DNA of 64,000 nucleotides from Saprospiraceae bacterium (GCA_020629035.1 JAHDEC010000008.1:91946-155945), one strand, 5' to 3'; positions 27,832 to 36,603 are shown, counted from the first letter of the stretch. The notes: generated by a model not told the origin, from the letters alone. A program made the numbers and translations.

Positions 27832-27898
27832 GCCAAAGATCAACTCATTAAATGCGAACAAATGTTAGAAAGATTGGCTAATTTAATGGGATAAACGA
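27831..27898 (+). repeat. 68-bp direct repeat, right copy (duplicate argE 3' end)
   Basis: Perfect copy of 24767-24834. It retains the reading of the last argE codons but has no gene in front of it, so it is a non-functional argE fragment. It begins on the last base of the DUF4132 stop codon and ends four bases before the TTG start of the next gene. Confidence 0.97.
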
Positions 27899-27902
27899 TC
27901 CA

Positions 27903-28478
27903 TTGAAAAATAACATACAAGACGATGTACAAAGTTTTTTTGAGCAATTCATTGAGCGAATAAATGGTAAGCCTGAAGATGGCGTAGAACATTTTTATCT
28001 AAATAACTTTAGGCGGATAATAACCTTACCCATCTTATTTTTTATAGGCAAGTACTTTCTTGGGCTAGTTGATGAATTTGTTAAAAAGCCGATTGGCTAC
28101 GCCTTAGCTTTCGGAAGTTTGCTCTTAGCCATATTCTTTTTTTATGTGTGTTTTAAGCAATTATTTAATCGGACAATATTAGCTTCCGTCACTAAAGAAT
28201 CGTTAGTTGTTACCATAAACCCGACCATCAATTATAGCCAACGATTCAGCTTTACTTTTAAGCTTTTAACGAGTCATTTAGCTACATTGACCATACCATT
28301 AAAAAACATCAAGTCGATCAATGGAAATCATCAAGGCAAAGGAAGTCTAATTATTATTAGCTACTTTGATGCATCAGGTAAAGAACAGGAAGTGATAACC
28401 TTATTTAATATGATCGAAAAAGAAAATGACTTAGGACGTCTCGAAGATTTATTAAATGAGCGATGCTCTCTAACATGA
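27903..28478 (+). CDS. Membrane protein of unknown function
   Basis: Protein of 191 residues with a TTG start at 27903 (no in-frame ATG or GTG before the upstream in-frame stop). Two hydrophobic segments lie near 37-57 and 66-88, followed by a soluble beta-rich domain (VTKESLVVTINPTINY onward) that might be PH-like. It begins four bases after the right copy of the argE-derived repeat, so it was probably the gene directly following argE before the DUF4132 cassette arrived. Its expression may now depend on readthrough from the cassette. Confidence 0.7.
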   Translation: MKNNIQDDVQSFFEQFIERINGKPEDGVEHFYLNNFRRIITLPILFFIGKYFLGLVDEFVKKPIGYALAFGSLLLAIFFFYVCFKQLFNRTILASVTKESLVVTINPTINYSQRFSFTFKLLTSHLATLTIPLKNIKSINGNHQGKGSLIIISYFDASGKEQEVITLFNMIEKENDLGRLEDLLNERCSLT

Positions 28479-28517
28479 TCATCTGACCACAACTAATTAA
28501 CTTAAAATCAATCAATC

Positions 28518-29141
28518 ATGAAACAAATCCTTTTAATTTCCATAGTTGCATTCCTTTTTTCTTGCAGCGGTACAGAAGCTGATAAATTGGCCATTGAGGA
28601 AGTATGGAAAGAATATTATACCTACTCAAGTCCTTCGCGCAAAGCAGAGCTTGTATCAAGCGATTACAGAATAGCTTATATGGATCAGATACATTCTGCA
28701 CTTTATGATGACAAGCTAACAATCATGAATAAATCGTTTGCTGACAAGCTAAATATTATGATGAAAAGAGTAAGCATCGACTCGCTTTCTTTAAGCCCTG
28801 AAGATGTTGCAGATTTTACTAGCGCGTTTACAAAGATGGAGCAAGGAGCTTCGTTTTTAATGCAAACAGATAAAGGTTTAGACAAGATAATATTTAAGAA
28901 ATCCAATCTGGCCTATGGAATTTTCAAAGTGTTTATGAGTGATAAAAGTAATCAGTTTGTAAAAGAGGGAGATGATTGGAAAATTAATCCACTGGAAGAA
29001 CATCCAAAGTTTGCACCTGCTCGCGAATTAATTAAAAAGAAATATGTCAAACAATATGGCAGTGAAGAAGCAGGTATAAGTGAGTTGATAAAAGTCACGC
29101 ATGGAAGATCACCCAATTGGAATCCTCCTTTTAGTAAATAA
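28518..29141 (+). CDS. Lipoprotein of unknown function
   Basis: Protein of 207 residues with a lipoprotein signal peptide (lipobox LFSC, cysteine at residue 16). The rest is soluble, helical and mildly acidic, with a C-terminal basic end (HGRSPNWNPPFSK). I do not recognise the family. The spacing of 39 bases from the previous gene and a purine-rich stretch in front of the ATG suggest a possible shared transcript. Confidence 0.72.
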   Translation: MKQILLISIVAFLFSCSGTEADKLAIEEVWKEYYTYSSPSRKAELVSSDYRIAYMDQIHSALYDDKLTIMNKSFADKLNIMMKRVSIDSLSLSPEDVADFTSAFTKMEQGASFLMQTDKGLDKIIFKKSNLAYGIFKVFMSDKSNQFVKEGDDWKINPLEEHPKFAPARELIKKKYVKQYGSEEAGISELIKVTHGRSPNWNPPFSK

Positions 29142-29353
29142 AATTAGTTGTAGTTATAAGTTATTACCAGCAACAAAAGATTCTCGCTAGTTAAATCAAG
29201 CAGTAAAGCGATTGCATTGAGAAATGTATCCAAGCAGTATTAAATAGTCCCATAGCATAGCAATGTAACTTTGATGAATATTTGGGAATACACTGTTGAA
29301 AAATGGTCTTGAGATAGCATATTTTACTTCGTTAATCGCAGCTAGGCGGCCCA

Positions 29354-30565
29354 TTAAAGCAACTTCCCAGCAATAAAAGCTGTAGTCCAGGCAGACTGAA
29401 AATTATAACCCCCTGTGATACCATCAATATCCATCACTTCCCCAGCAAAATACAAATTAGGCACTACCTTACTTTGCATGGTTTTAAAATCAATACTGGA
29501 TAAACTAACTCCTCCACAGGTCACAAACTCTTCTTTAAAGGTGGTTTTCCCTTCCACTTCATAAACATCATTGGTCAGTAAAGTAACCAGTTTGTTTATG
29601 CCCTTTTTGCCCAGTTCTTCCCATTTCTTTTTGGGTGACAAACCTGATTTTTCGATTAAAAAATGCCAGAGTCGTTCTGGAAGAAAATAAGGCCGGATGT
29701 TAGCAAGTATCTTCTTTGGATATTGTCCAATGATGTGCTGAATCTCTGTGGCAACCTCATCATTATTAGGCGTATTTACCCAATTAACTTGTGCCTTACA
29801 TGTGTAGTTTCTATCGTGTAAAATCCGAGCACCAAAGGCTGATAATTTAAGGATAGCTGGGCCACTCATTCCCCAGTGAGTAATGAGTAGAGGTCCGGAA
29901 GATTTTAGTTTAGTACCTTGTATTGAAACTAGTGCATGTTCGACGACTATCCCCATTAAAGCAGTAATCGTTTCTTTAGGCATATTAAAAGTAAATAGGG
30001 AAGGCACTGGGTCTTCGATTTGGTGTCCAAGGTCTGCTAACCAAATCAAACCCGATTTTTTAGGACTGCCACCTGTGGCTATTATCACCTTGTCGAACCA
30101 TTGCTCCTCATGATCTTTTATAAAACTGAGGCCCATTTTACCAGATTTTCGTTGAAGTTTATTAACTCCCATCCCGGTTAAGATTTGGATGCCTAGGCGA
30201 TTTGCCTCACGCATAAAGCAATCAATGATCGTTTGTGAGTCCTGAGTTTTCGGAAAAACACAACCATCTTCCTGGATGACTAAACCCACTTTTCGCTCTC
30301 TAAACCAATCCATCGTATCTTGCGTACTGAAAGTTCTAAATGCTTTTTTCAGTGGTTTTTCTCCGCGAGGATACGCTTTGGCTAATTGAGAAATCGAGGT
30401 GCAGCCATTGGTAACATTGCATCGTCCTCCTCCAGATATTTTCACTTTGGCTAACAGCTTTTGTGATTTTTCGAAGATGGTCACTTTAGATTTTGGATGA
30501 TGTTGTTTGACGGATAATGCAGCAAAAAAACCTGCAGCTCCACCACCGATGACGGCTACGTCCAT
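29354..30565 (-). CDS. HI0933/YhiN-family FAD-dependent oxidoreductase (putative)
   Basis: Flavoprotein of 403 residues. N-terminal dinucleotide-binding motif AVIGGGAAGFFAAL near 4-17, the family-defining KISGGGRCNVTN near 46-57, and C-terminal FAGEVMDIDGITGGYNFQSAW, which closes the FAD site. HI0933 family enzymes are probable NAD(P)/FAD-dependent, BaiN-like oxidoreductases of unclear substrate. It is monocistronic on the minus strand; the 212 bases after its stop (29142-29353) contain nothing I recognise. Confidence 0.93.
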   Translation of the reverse strand: MDVAVIGGGAAGFFAALSVKQHHPKSKVTIFEKSQKLLAKVKISGGGRCNVTNGCTSISQLAKAYPRGEKPLKKAFRTFSTQDTMDWFRERKVGLVIQEDGCVFPKTQDSQTIIDCFMREANRLGIQILTGMGVNKLQRKSGKMGLSFIKDHEEQWFDKVIIATGGSPKKSGLIWLADLGHQIEDPVPSLFTFNMPKETITALMGIVVEHALVSIQGTKLKSSGPLLITHWGMSGPAILKLSAFGARILHDRNYTCKAQVNWVNTPNNDEVATEIQHIIGQYPKKILANIRPYFLPERLWHFLIEKSGLSPKKKWEELGKKGINKLVTLLTNDVYEVEGKTTFKEEFVTCGGVSLSSIDFKTMQSKVVPNLYFAGEVMDIDGITGGYNFQSAWTTAFIAGKLL

Positions 30566-30608
30566 AGTTAATTTATCTATCTATTGAGTTAATTAGAGTG
30601 CTAGATGA

Positions 30609-32006
30609 TTAGTCAAAGTTAATAGATAAGATCCAATCAGCAATAAGCTTTAAAGTCTCAGGATTAAAGCTTTCTTCTATCATCGAATATTCGCTAACCT
30701 GTCCAGTTTCTGAAGTCTGAAATAAGTGATTTAGCTTTTCCAATGCAATGACTTCGTAGGAAGCACTTTTAGATTCTGCCAAATGACTTTCTATCCCAGC
30801 TAGGTTTTCTTTGGCAGTCACCTGGACATCATTGGTTCCGTTCAAGGCAAGAAATGGACAATCTATTTGTTGTAAGTAAGGTCCCGGTTGGTGGTTTATA
30901 AAATACCTAAACCAGGGCTGAAAATAGGCTCCTGCCAGTTGCAAATAGAAAGCTTCTTTACTCGGAGCTAATAATTGTTGAGTAGCTTCATCGCATGCAT
31001 CATAGTAAGTGTGTATATGCTCCATAACCGAAGGATATAGCGCTTCTTTTGGACTGTCTACGTCTATTAATTGATAGGTCTTTTGTATAAAGGCTAAGTA
31101 GTCTTTTGCGGCTTGTTCAGAAAAACCACTATCTCGAATGGCTAACTCATTTTGGATGGTCATTAGTTGGCTTATAGGAATCCCCGGACCTGCGAGTGAT
31201 ACAATAAAATCAACAGATTCTTCAGCTGCCACCATAGGTGCAATGAGTCCTCCCTCACTATGCCCGATGAGGCCGATATGTTCAATGTCACGCTGAGTTA
31301 AATATTCAAAAGCCCCGCGGACATCATCTTTAAAGGTTTCAGAAGTAGCTGATTGATGATTACCTCCCGAGCGTCCTACTCCACGATCATCGTATCGAAG
31401 TACCGCAATTCCTTGATTACTTAGATAGTCAGCTAAAACCCAAAATATATCGTGATCAAAAATTTGGCTGTTTCTATTTTGTGGTCCTGAACCCGAAATT
31501 AGGATGACAGCGGGATAAAGATCTACGTCTTTAGGATAGGTAAATGTTCCTGATAACTCTACCGAATCTATCGGGTTTTTAAAACTCACTTCTTGGATGC
31601 CATAGCTAAAAGGACCTTTTGGTTTTTGAGGTCTAGCCATACTTGGCATGGCTTCAATGGGTCTAAAATCTAAGGAGAATGCGCGACCACTTTGCATCCA
31701 AACACCTTTCATAGTTTCTTCCTCTTCGTACATGCTGAGCAGGGCGGATTTATTAGTGTTTGGAATGGGAAAGCTCATAAAGCAAGTATCATTTTCCATC
31801 TTGCATGCATTGGCTTTGTTCCGATCAATGCCTTGAAGTGGTACAGATAAATAGGCAGCACAGACTTCCTCGTCACCTGTCACCTCGATCATCATATCTA
31901 TTTGTTTGTTAATCTTAGTTGACCAAACTCCTTCGAAAACAGCTTGGCTTTGGGCAGACAAGCTATGGAGCAAGAAAACAATAATGGGGAAATATTTTGT
32001 ACTCAT
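30609..32006 (-). CDS. Secreted alpha/beta hydrolase (dienelactone hydrolase/S9-like)
   Basis: Protein of 465 residues from the ATG at 32006, which begins a signal peptide (MSTKYFPIIVFLLHSLSAQSQ); an earlier in-frame ATG at 32036 overlaps the upstream gene. A beta-rich N-terminal domain (about 25-150) precedes an alpha/beta hydrolase domain. Nucleophile Ser is in IGHSEGG, Asp in NGTNDVQV, His in KLNHLFQ, and the oxyanion-side ISGSGPQNRN motif is typical of this group. Probably an envelope esterase or peptidase. It is the second gene of a minus operon with a barrel protein, 17 bases downstream of its stop. Confidence 0.9.
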   Translation of the reverse strand: MSTKYFPIIVFLLHSLSAQSQAVFEGVWSTKINKQIDMMIEVTGDEEVCAAYLSVPLQGIDRNKANACKMENDTCFMSFPIPNTNKSALLSMYEEEETMKGVWMQSGRAFSLDFRPIEAMPSMARPQKPKGPFSYGIQEVSFKNPIDSVELSGTFTYPKDVDLYPAVILISGSGPQNRNSQIFDHDIFWVLADYLSNQGIAVLRYDDRGVGRSGGNHQSATSETFKDDVRGAFEYLTQRDIEHIGLIGHSEGGLIAPMVAAEESVDFIVSLAGPGIPISQLMTIQNELAIRDSGFSEQAAKDYLAFIQKTYQLIDVDSPKEALYPSVMEHIHTYYDACDEATQQLLAPSKEAFYLQLAGAYFQPWFRYFINHQPGPYLQQIDCPFLALNGTNDVQVTAKENLAGIESHLAESKSASYEVIALEKLNHLFQTSETGQVSEYSMIEESFNPETLKLIADWILSINFD

Positions 32007-32023
32007 TTTAGCCCTATTCGGTA

Positions 32024-32632
32024 TTAGAAATTCCAAATATAACCAAAAGATGCACCAAGGTAATTATAGTTCTCTCCATGAATATTAAGTGCATCAATGT
32101 TGCTTTTGGTGCCAATATTGGTAAAAACAGCAATCATGATTCCATAAGCGTTAAAACCGATTTCAGCATTTGCAGCATAGTTATATGCTGAGGCTTGAAC
32201 CACCGGATTTCCAAAAATGACTATGGGTAATTCAGGACTTACAAACTGAGATAGCCCAAGACCTAAGCCTCCAACTATGTGTATATTTTCCTTGATATTA
32301 ATTAAGTTGTAGTATGCTTTTAGAAGATAAGTATTTGCACGATACCAAGGGTCAGAACTACCGATAGGGTTTCCATCTTGGTCAGTAAACTGGATGGTTC
32401 CTACATTATGATAGGATCCCATATGCTCGAAACCAAGTTTAAGTTTTTCAGTGATTTTATAACCTGCATTTAACTTATAAGCTCCACCGATTGAAGTTAG
32501 TTCAGCGTTTTTGCCAATGTCGTCCAATGTGGCTAAAGAGGCACCAATAAATAATTTGCTTTGAGTTTGCGCAGAAAGAATAAGGGATAATCCAATGAAT
32601 AAAATAGAAAAGGAAGTTCTGATTGATTGCAT
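32024..32632 (-). CDS. Outer-membrane beta-barrel protein, unknown
   Basis: Protein of 202 residues with a signal peptide ending near SAQTQ (residue 21). The mature part has paired amphipathic strands and ends in GASFGYIWNF, with the terminal phenylalanine used for outer-membrane insertion. No specific family. It leads the operon with the secreted hydrolase. The spacer to the next gene (32633-32884) contains only a short unsupported frame. Confidence 0.75.
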   Translation of the reverse strand: MQSIRTSFSILFIGLSLILSAQTQSKLFIGASLATLDDIGKNAELTSIGGAYKLNAGYKITEKLKLGFEHMGSYHNVGTIQFTDQDGNPIGSSDPWYRANTYLLKAYYNLINIKENIHIVGGLGLGLSQFVSPELPIVIFGNPVVQASAYNYAANAEIGFNAYGIMIAVFTNIGTKSNIDALNIHGENYNYLGASFGYIWNF

Positions 32633-32884
32633 TCGTTTTTTTGGAGATTAAACGTAGTTTTTTGGTTTTGTTGTATGATGCAATACGTTACTTTCTATTA
32701 ATGACTAGCTATTCTGAAGAAGCTAAAATTTACTCTGGGAGATTTCTATCCGATTATTTTCATATTGATCATCTTCTGTTTCGTTACTTGATATTGGGCC
32801 GTCTTTTCCATGTATTTCATGGTTGTTTGCCATTTAGAAAAAAAGTATAACGAGGAAAACTACTATCTCTGAAATCATTAAATA

Positions 32885-33313
32885 TTACTTGACTATTTTG
32901 ATGTTTTCAGCCATTGAATAATATCGTTTAATGACGGTAGATATAATCACCGACCTTTCTAAATCCAATCCATCAATATCATTAATTCGATTGAATTCAC
33001 GTAAATGCTTATCCCCCCAAATAGTTATATCAACGAGAATTGAAGATAACTCAATCGCCTTCTGAGTAAGAAGGTAAATATTTTCTTTTTTGTTTTTTAC
33101 TTGCTTTTGCTTAGTAATTAATTCATAAGAAGTCAAAAGTTTTAAGCGGGAGGAAAGAATACTTGGAGCTATCTGTTCCTCTGATGAAGAAAATTCTTTG
33201 AAAGTCATTTTATGATGCAATAACATATCTCGTAAAATTAGCAAAGACCATTTATCACCAATTATGTCTAATGTTGAAGCTATTGGACAACTAGAACGGA
33301 AATTATTTTTCAT
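32885..33313 (-). CDS. HxlR family transcriptional regulator
   Basis: Winged-helix regulator of 142 residues. Conserved CPIASTLDIIGDKWSLLILRDM (Cys at residue 9, a probable redox- or electrophile-sensing position) and ITKQKQVKNKKENIYLLTQKA wing. The core matches HxlR; it is about 30 residues longer at the C-terminus than the regulator at 20366. It is divergent from an alpha/beta hydrolase gene; the 79-base spacer has AATAGTA-type inverted sites. Confidence 0.9.
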   Translation of the reverse strand: MKNNFRSSCPIASTLDIIGDKWSLLILRDMLLHHKMTFKEFSSSEEQIAPSILSSRLKLLTSYELITKQKQVKNKKENIYLLTQKAIELSSILVDITIWGDKHLREFNRINDIDGLDLERSVIISTVIKRYYSMAENIKIVK

Positions 33314-33330
33314 TTCTTTAAATTTATTAC

Positions 33331-33375
33331 TACTATTTCAATAGTAATATTAGTTTTGCTATCATTTTAATAGTA
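33331..33375. promoter_or_regulatory. Candidate HxlR operator (TACTATT-TC-AATAGTA and a second AATAGTA)
   Basis: A perfect inverted repeat TACTATT / AATAGTA with a two-base centre occupies 33331-33346. A second AATAGTA at 33369-33375, with a partial partner (CTATC), lies 29 bases further on. The location between divergent HxlR and hydrolase genes suggests the operator; this is inference. Confidence 0.5.
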
Positions 33376-33392
33376 AAAATAAATATTTCCCA

Positions 33393-34367
33393 ATGATTAA
33401 AAAGGATAAACTGACCAAAATCAATTTGTATGATAAGTTCAACGCTGCTTTTGTCAGTCTAATAACCCCTGAAATGCCAGGTTTGAATAAAATCAGAAAG
33501 CAAAATTCCTATTCAAAAGAACCTACTTTAGAACGACCTTTTGAGATGCCTTTAGAATTTATATCTATTGATGGAATAAAAATTAGGATGGCAAAGTCCG
33601 TTATTGATAGTAATAATAAAGAAACAATTGTTCTACTATCAGCCTTTCCGCACACCATTATTGCATATTCTCCTCTTTGGGATACATTAAAAAAAGAATA
33701 CAATGTTTACACTTATGATTTGCCTGGATTTGGAGCAAGTGAAACTAAATCTGAATACATGTCTTTTGGATTTCAAGGCAAGTTCTTAAATTCATTTTTG
33801 ACACATTTTAACATTGAAGATTCTCATTTAGTGGCTCCAGATGTAGGTATGGCCAGTGCATTGTCTTATGTTATCAATCATAAGAATAAAATTAAATCAT
33901 TGATGATTGGTGATGGACCTGCTGCATTGCCAACATCTGAACCGAGCATTATGAAAAAAATGGTGCATTCGGGTTTTTGGAGAACTATGTTTATCATTGC
34001 CGGAAGCGGTGCTTTGATCGAATCATCAAAGAATTTAGGGAATGTTAGGTATGTTCCAAATAAATATGAGATATCAGACTTTAAGAAATCTCACAAAGGT
34101 AAAGTAGCCAACAGTATGAAGTGGTTCAAAAAGTATCCTGAAGCATTAAAGAATATTGATAAGAATCTAAAAAACATCCAGATACCTACAAAAATATTTT
34201 GGGGAGAGCATGAAGCAATTTTGCATAAAAAAAATGGGATAAATCTAAACAACCGAATGCCCAATAGTGAACTTGAGATTTTTGAAAACTGCGGACATTT
34301 TGTTTATCAAGATGACTACCCAAGATTTATAAGATTGATTCAATTATGGGTCGAAAAACATAAATAA
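33393..34367 (+). CDS. Alpha/beta hydrolase of the haloalkane-dehalogenase/epoxide-hydrolase type
   Basis: Soluble hydrolase of 324 residues. The nucleophile elbow reads APDVGMA, so the nucleophile is an aspartate (D150) rather than the serine of esterases, as in haloalkane dehalogenases and epoxide hydrolases. Further motifs are LSAFPHTIIAY (HGxP-like oxyanion region), TYDLPGFGAS, an acidic residue in FWGEHEAI, and the catalytic His in NCGHFVYQDD. Substrate is unknown; the HxlR neighbour suggests induction by a reactive compound. Confidence 0.86.
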   Translation: MIKKDKLTKINLYDKFNAAFVSLITPEMPGLNKIRKQNSYSKEPTLERPFEMPLEFISIDGIKIRMAKSVIDSNNKETIVLLSAFPHTIIAYSPLWDTLKKEYNVYTYDLPGFGASETKSEYMSFGFQGKFLNSFLTHFNIEDSHLVAPDVGMASALSYVINHKNKIKSLMIGDGPAALPTSEPSIMKKMVHSGFWRTMFIIAGSGALIESSKNLGNVRYVPNKYEISDFKKSHKGKVANSMKWFKKYPEALKNIDKNLKNIQIPTKIFWGEHEAILHKKNGINLNNRMPNSELEIFENCGHFVYQDDYPRFIRLIQLWVEKHK

Positions 34368-34410
34368 GCCCTTTTGAAAAAATGAGCAAGTAAAATATTT
34401 GATATGATAA

Positions 34411-35202
34411 TTGACGCTAAAATTTTCTAGAGAGCTGAAGATACACAATGAACATTTATTTTATTTCGGTACCTTCTGTTTTATATTTTCCATCGCTTGC
34501 ATAATCCTTACACAAACTACAACTACAAAAGTACACGGAATAAATGCCTGGTATAAGCCATTTAAATTTGCTGTATCTATAGGAATGTATTCTTGGACAA
34601 TGGCTTGGTTATGTCATTATCTGCATAATTTCAATTCGAATCTATTTAGTTGTGCTGTAATTTTATTGCTTGGATTTGAGCTAATTTATATTGCCTTTCA
34701 AGCATCAAGGGGAGAACCTTCGCATTTCAACTTTAATGCACCTATTTATACTTTAATGTATTCTTTGATGGGGATAGCAGCGGTACTGACCACTATATAT
34801 ACAGCGTATATAGGGTTGTTATTTTTTACCCAAAGTTTTCCAAATTTACCTTCGTACTATCTATGGGCAATTCGGCTGGGAATCATAATTTTTGTTATAT
34901 TTTCTTTTGAAGGAGCTTTGATGAGTGGAAGAGCTAGTCATAGTGTAGGAGCTATAAATGATAATTCGAATTTGTTCATTGTGGGTTGGAGCAAAACAGT
35001 AGGAGATTTACGTGTTGCTCATTTTATAGGAATGCATGCCTTACAAATCTTACCCCTTTTATCATTTTATATCTTTAAGAATATAAAAACTACGATATTT
35101 ATCGCTGTATTATATGGACTACTTGCAACATCAACATTGGTGCAAGCACTAAATGGGAAACCTGTTATTCCTCAAGAAAAACAACAAATGAATAAAGAAT
35201 AA
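34411..35202 (+). CDS. Polytopic membrane protein, unknown
   Basis: Protein of 263 residues with about seven hydrophobic segments and a TTG start (no usable in-frame ATG nearby). Features include the segment INAWYKPFKFAVSIGMYSWTMAWL and SGRASHSVGA near residue 172. I do not recognise a characterised family. It follows the dehalogenase-like gene by 43 bases and may be cotranscribed with it. Its stop is convergent with the helicase gene, with a hairpin between. Confidence 0.75.
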   Translation: MTLKFSRELKIHNEHLFYFGTFCFIFSIACIILTQTTTTKVHGINAWYKPFKFAVSIGMYSWTMAWLCHYLHNFNSNLFSCAVILLLGFELIYIAFQASRGEPSHFNFNAPIYTLMYSLMGIAAVLTTIYTAYIGLLFFTQSFPNLPSYYLWAIRLGIIIFVIFSFEGALMSGRASHSVGAINDNSNLFIVGWSKTVGDLRVAHFIGMHALQILPLLSFYIFKNIKTTIFIAVLYGLLATSTLVQALNGKPVIPQEKQQMNKE

Positions 35203-35220
35203 AAACGTCACACAACAATA

Positions 35221-35259
35221 TATAAGCGGAATATTCCCTTCGGTCATACTCCGCTTATA
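35221..35259. terminator. Hairpin between convergent genes
   Basis: TATAAGCGGA (35221-35230) and TCCGCTTATA (35250-35259) form a perfect 10-bp stem around a 19-base loop, between convergent stops at 35202 and 35289. There is no clear T-run, so it may be a repeat-type or rho-independent-like structure. An orphan TATCTTTG box follows at 35269-35276. Confidence 0.45.
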
Positions 35260-35288
35260 ATGATCCGCTATCTTTGTGCTGTGCTAAT

Positions 35289-36599
35289 TTAGATCTCTGT
35301 TATCCTAACTTTCTTTTTCTTCAACTTGCTATTGCTTACCTTTTCTAATAACACTTTTAGTTTTTTAGTTTTTACTGCTACAAAAGCACAATCCGTTTTG
35401 AGTTCTATTTTACCCAACTGATCTTTTTGGATGTCTCCTTGCTTGAAAAACAAACCAGCAATATCGCCTTTGGAGATTTTATCTTTTCTTCCACCAGAAA
35501 TAAACAAAGTGGTCCAAGGAGAGGGTTCAGGTAGTGCTTTCTCTTCTAGTGGAAAGACTTCATCGATATCGATAAATTCAGGTAAAACATCATCTTTCCA
35601 ATGGAGTACATAAGCCGTTCCTTCACTATGCATTCTAGCCGTTCGCCCATTTCTGTGAGTAAATTCAGCTAAGCGATGAGGAAGATGATAATGAATAATG
35701 AAAGAAATTTCTGGAACATCTATCCCTCGTGCCGCTAAATCAGTTGCTATTAAAATCTGGTGGGTTCCATTCCTGAATTTGATTAATGCTCTTTCTCGAT
35801 CTATTTGTTCCATACCTCCATAGAAGCTGCCATGTTTTACACCTTGCTCATCAAGGTATTTACTTATTCTATGGATGCTGTCTTTGTAATTACAAAAGAT
35901 AATACCCGGTTTATCACCCATATTGGAGAGTAGTTTGACTAGGCTAGCTAGTTTGTCTTTCTCTGGAGAAACTACTCTTTTTAAGGCCAGTTTTTGGATT
36001 TTATCTGCTAAAAAATCAAGGACTAGAGGCTTATTAAAGGTCAGAAAATCGGGGATCGGCGCTTCATTAGTTGCTGATGTTAAAACCGTTTTCTTTACAT
36101 TTTTTAGCGACTCACAGATAAAAGACATTTCATCATCAAATCCCACTTCTAACGATTTATCAAATTCGTCCAGCACTAAAAATTTAATATCATCTAATGG
36201 AAATGCTTCCCGATCAAAATGATCAGCTATCCTTCCAGGTGTACCCACTAAAATTGCCGGCCGAGTGGATAGTTCCATTCTATCTTTAGACATATTTCTT
36301 CCACCATAAAAAACATTGGTCTTAAAACCAGCACCAATTTCTCGAATAACTTGCTCAATCTGGATGGCTAGCTCTCTTGATGGTGCAATAATAAGCGCCT
36401 GAACTTCCTTGCAATCTCTGTCTAACTCAGCGATTAATGGCAAAAGAAAAGCGAGTGTTTTTCCAGTTCCGGTAGGTGAAAGCAATAATACTTCTGACAC
36501 CGAGTGGATAGCTAGTTTAGCCTGCTCTTGCATTGGGTTTAATGCTTCGATTCCTAATTTCCTAAGAATTTGCGCTTGGTTTTTTATCTGTTTAGACAT
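35289..36599 (-). CDS. DEAD-box ATP-dependent RNA helicase with DbpA-type RNA-binding tail
   Basis: Protein of 436 residues (ATG at 36599; an upstream in-frame ATG at 36614 adds five residues across the promoter). Helicase motifs: Q motif region, motif I SPTGTGKT, motif Ia ALIIAPSREL, motif II DEFD (rather than DEAD), motif III SAT, motif VI HRNGRTAR. The C-terminal 70 residues (FISGGRKDKISKGDI onward) resemble the DbpA RNA-binding domain, so a role in ribosome assembly is likely. The DEFD variant recurs in this phylum as far as I recall. It is alone on the minus strand. Confidence 0.92.
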   Translation of the reverse strand: MSKQIKNQAQILRKLGIEALNPMQEQAKLAIHSVSEVLLLSPTGTGKTLAFLLPLIAELDRDCKEVQALIIAPSRELAIQIEQVIREIGAGFKTNVFYGGRNMSKDRMELSTRPAILVGTPGRIADHFDREAFPLDDIKFLVLDEFDKSLEVGFDDEMSFICESLKNVKKTVLTSATNEAPIPDFLTFNKPLVLDFLADKIQKLALKRVVSPEKDKLASLVKLLSNMGDKPGIIFCNYKDSIHRISKYLDEQGVKHGSFYGGMEQIDRERALIKFRNGTHQILIATDLAARGIDVPEISFIIHYHLPHRLAEFTHRNGRTARMHSEGTAYVLHWKDDVLPEFIDIDEVFPLEEKALPEPSPWTTLFISGGRKDKISKGDIAGLFFKQGDIQKDQLGKIELKTDCAFVAVKTKKLKVLLEKVSNSKLKKKKVRITEI

Positions 36600-36603
36600 G
36601 GGA

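Noticed and set aside
32623..32850. 75-codon plus-strand frame in the barrel/HxlR spacer
   Set aside because: It overlaps the start region of the barrel gene, has no family pattern and no plausible promoter.
35221..35276. Integron attC-like recombination site
   Set aside because: The stem has no convincing RYYYAAC/GTTRRRY core pair and no cassette or integron integrase is visible.
35289..36599. DEFD instead of DEAD as evidence of an inactive helicase
   Set aside because: The key DE pair and other motifs are kept, and this variant appears to recur in Bacteroidota, so it is probably active.
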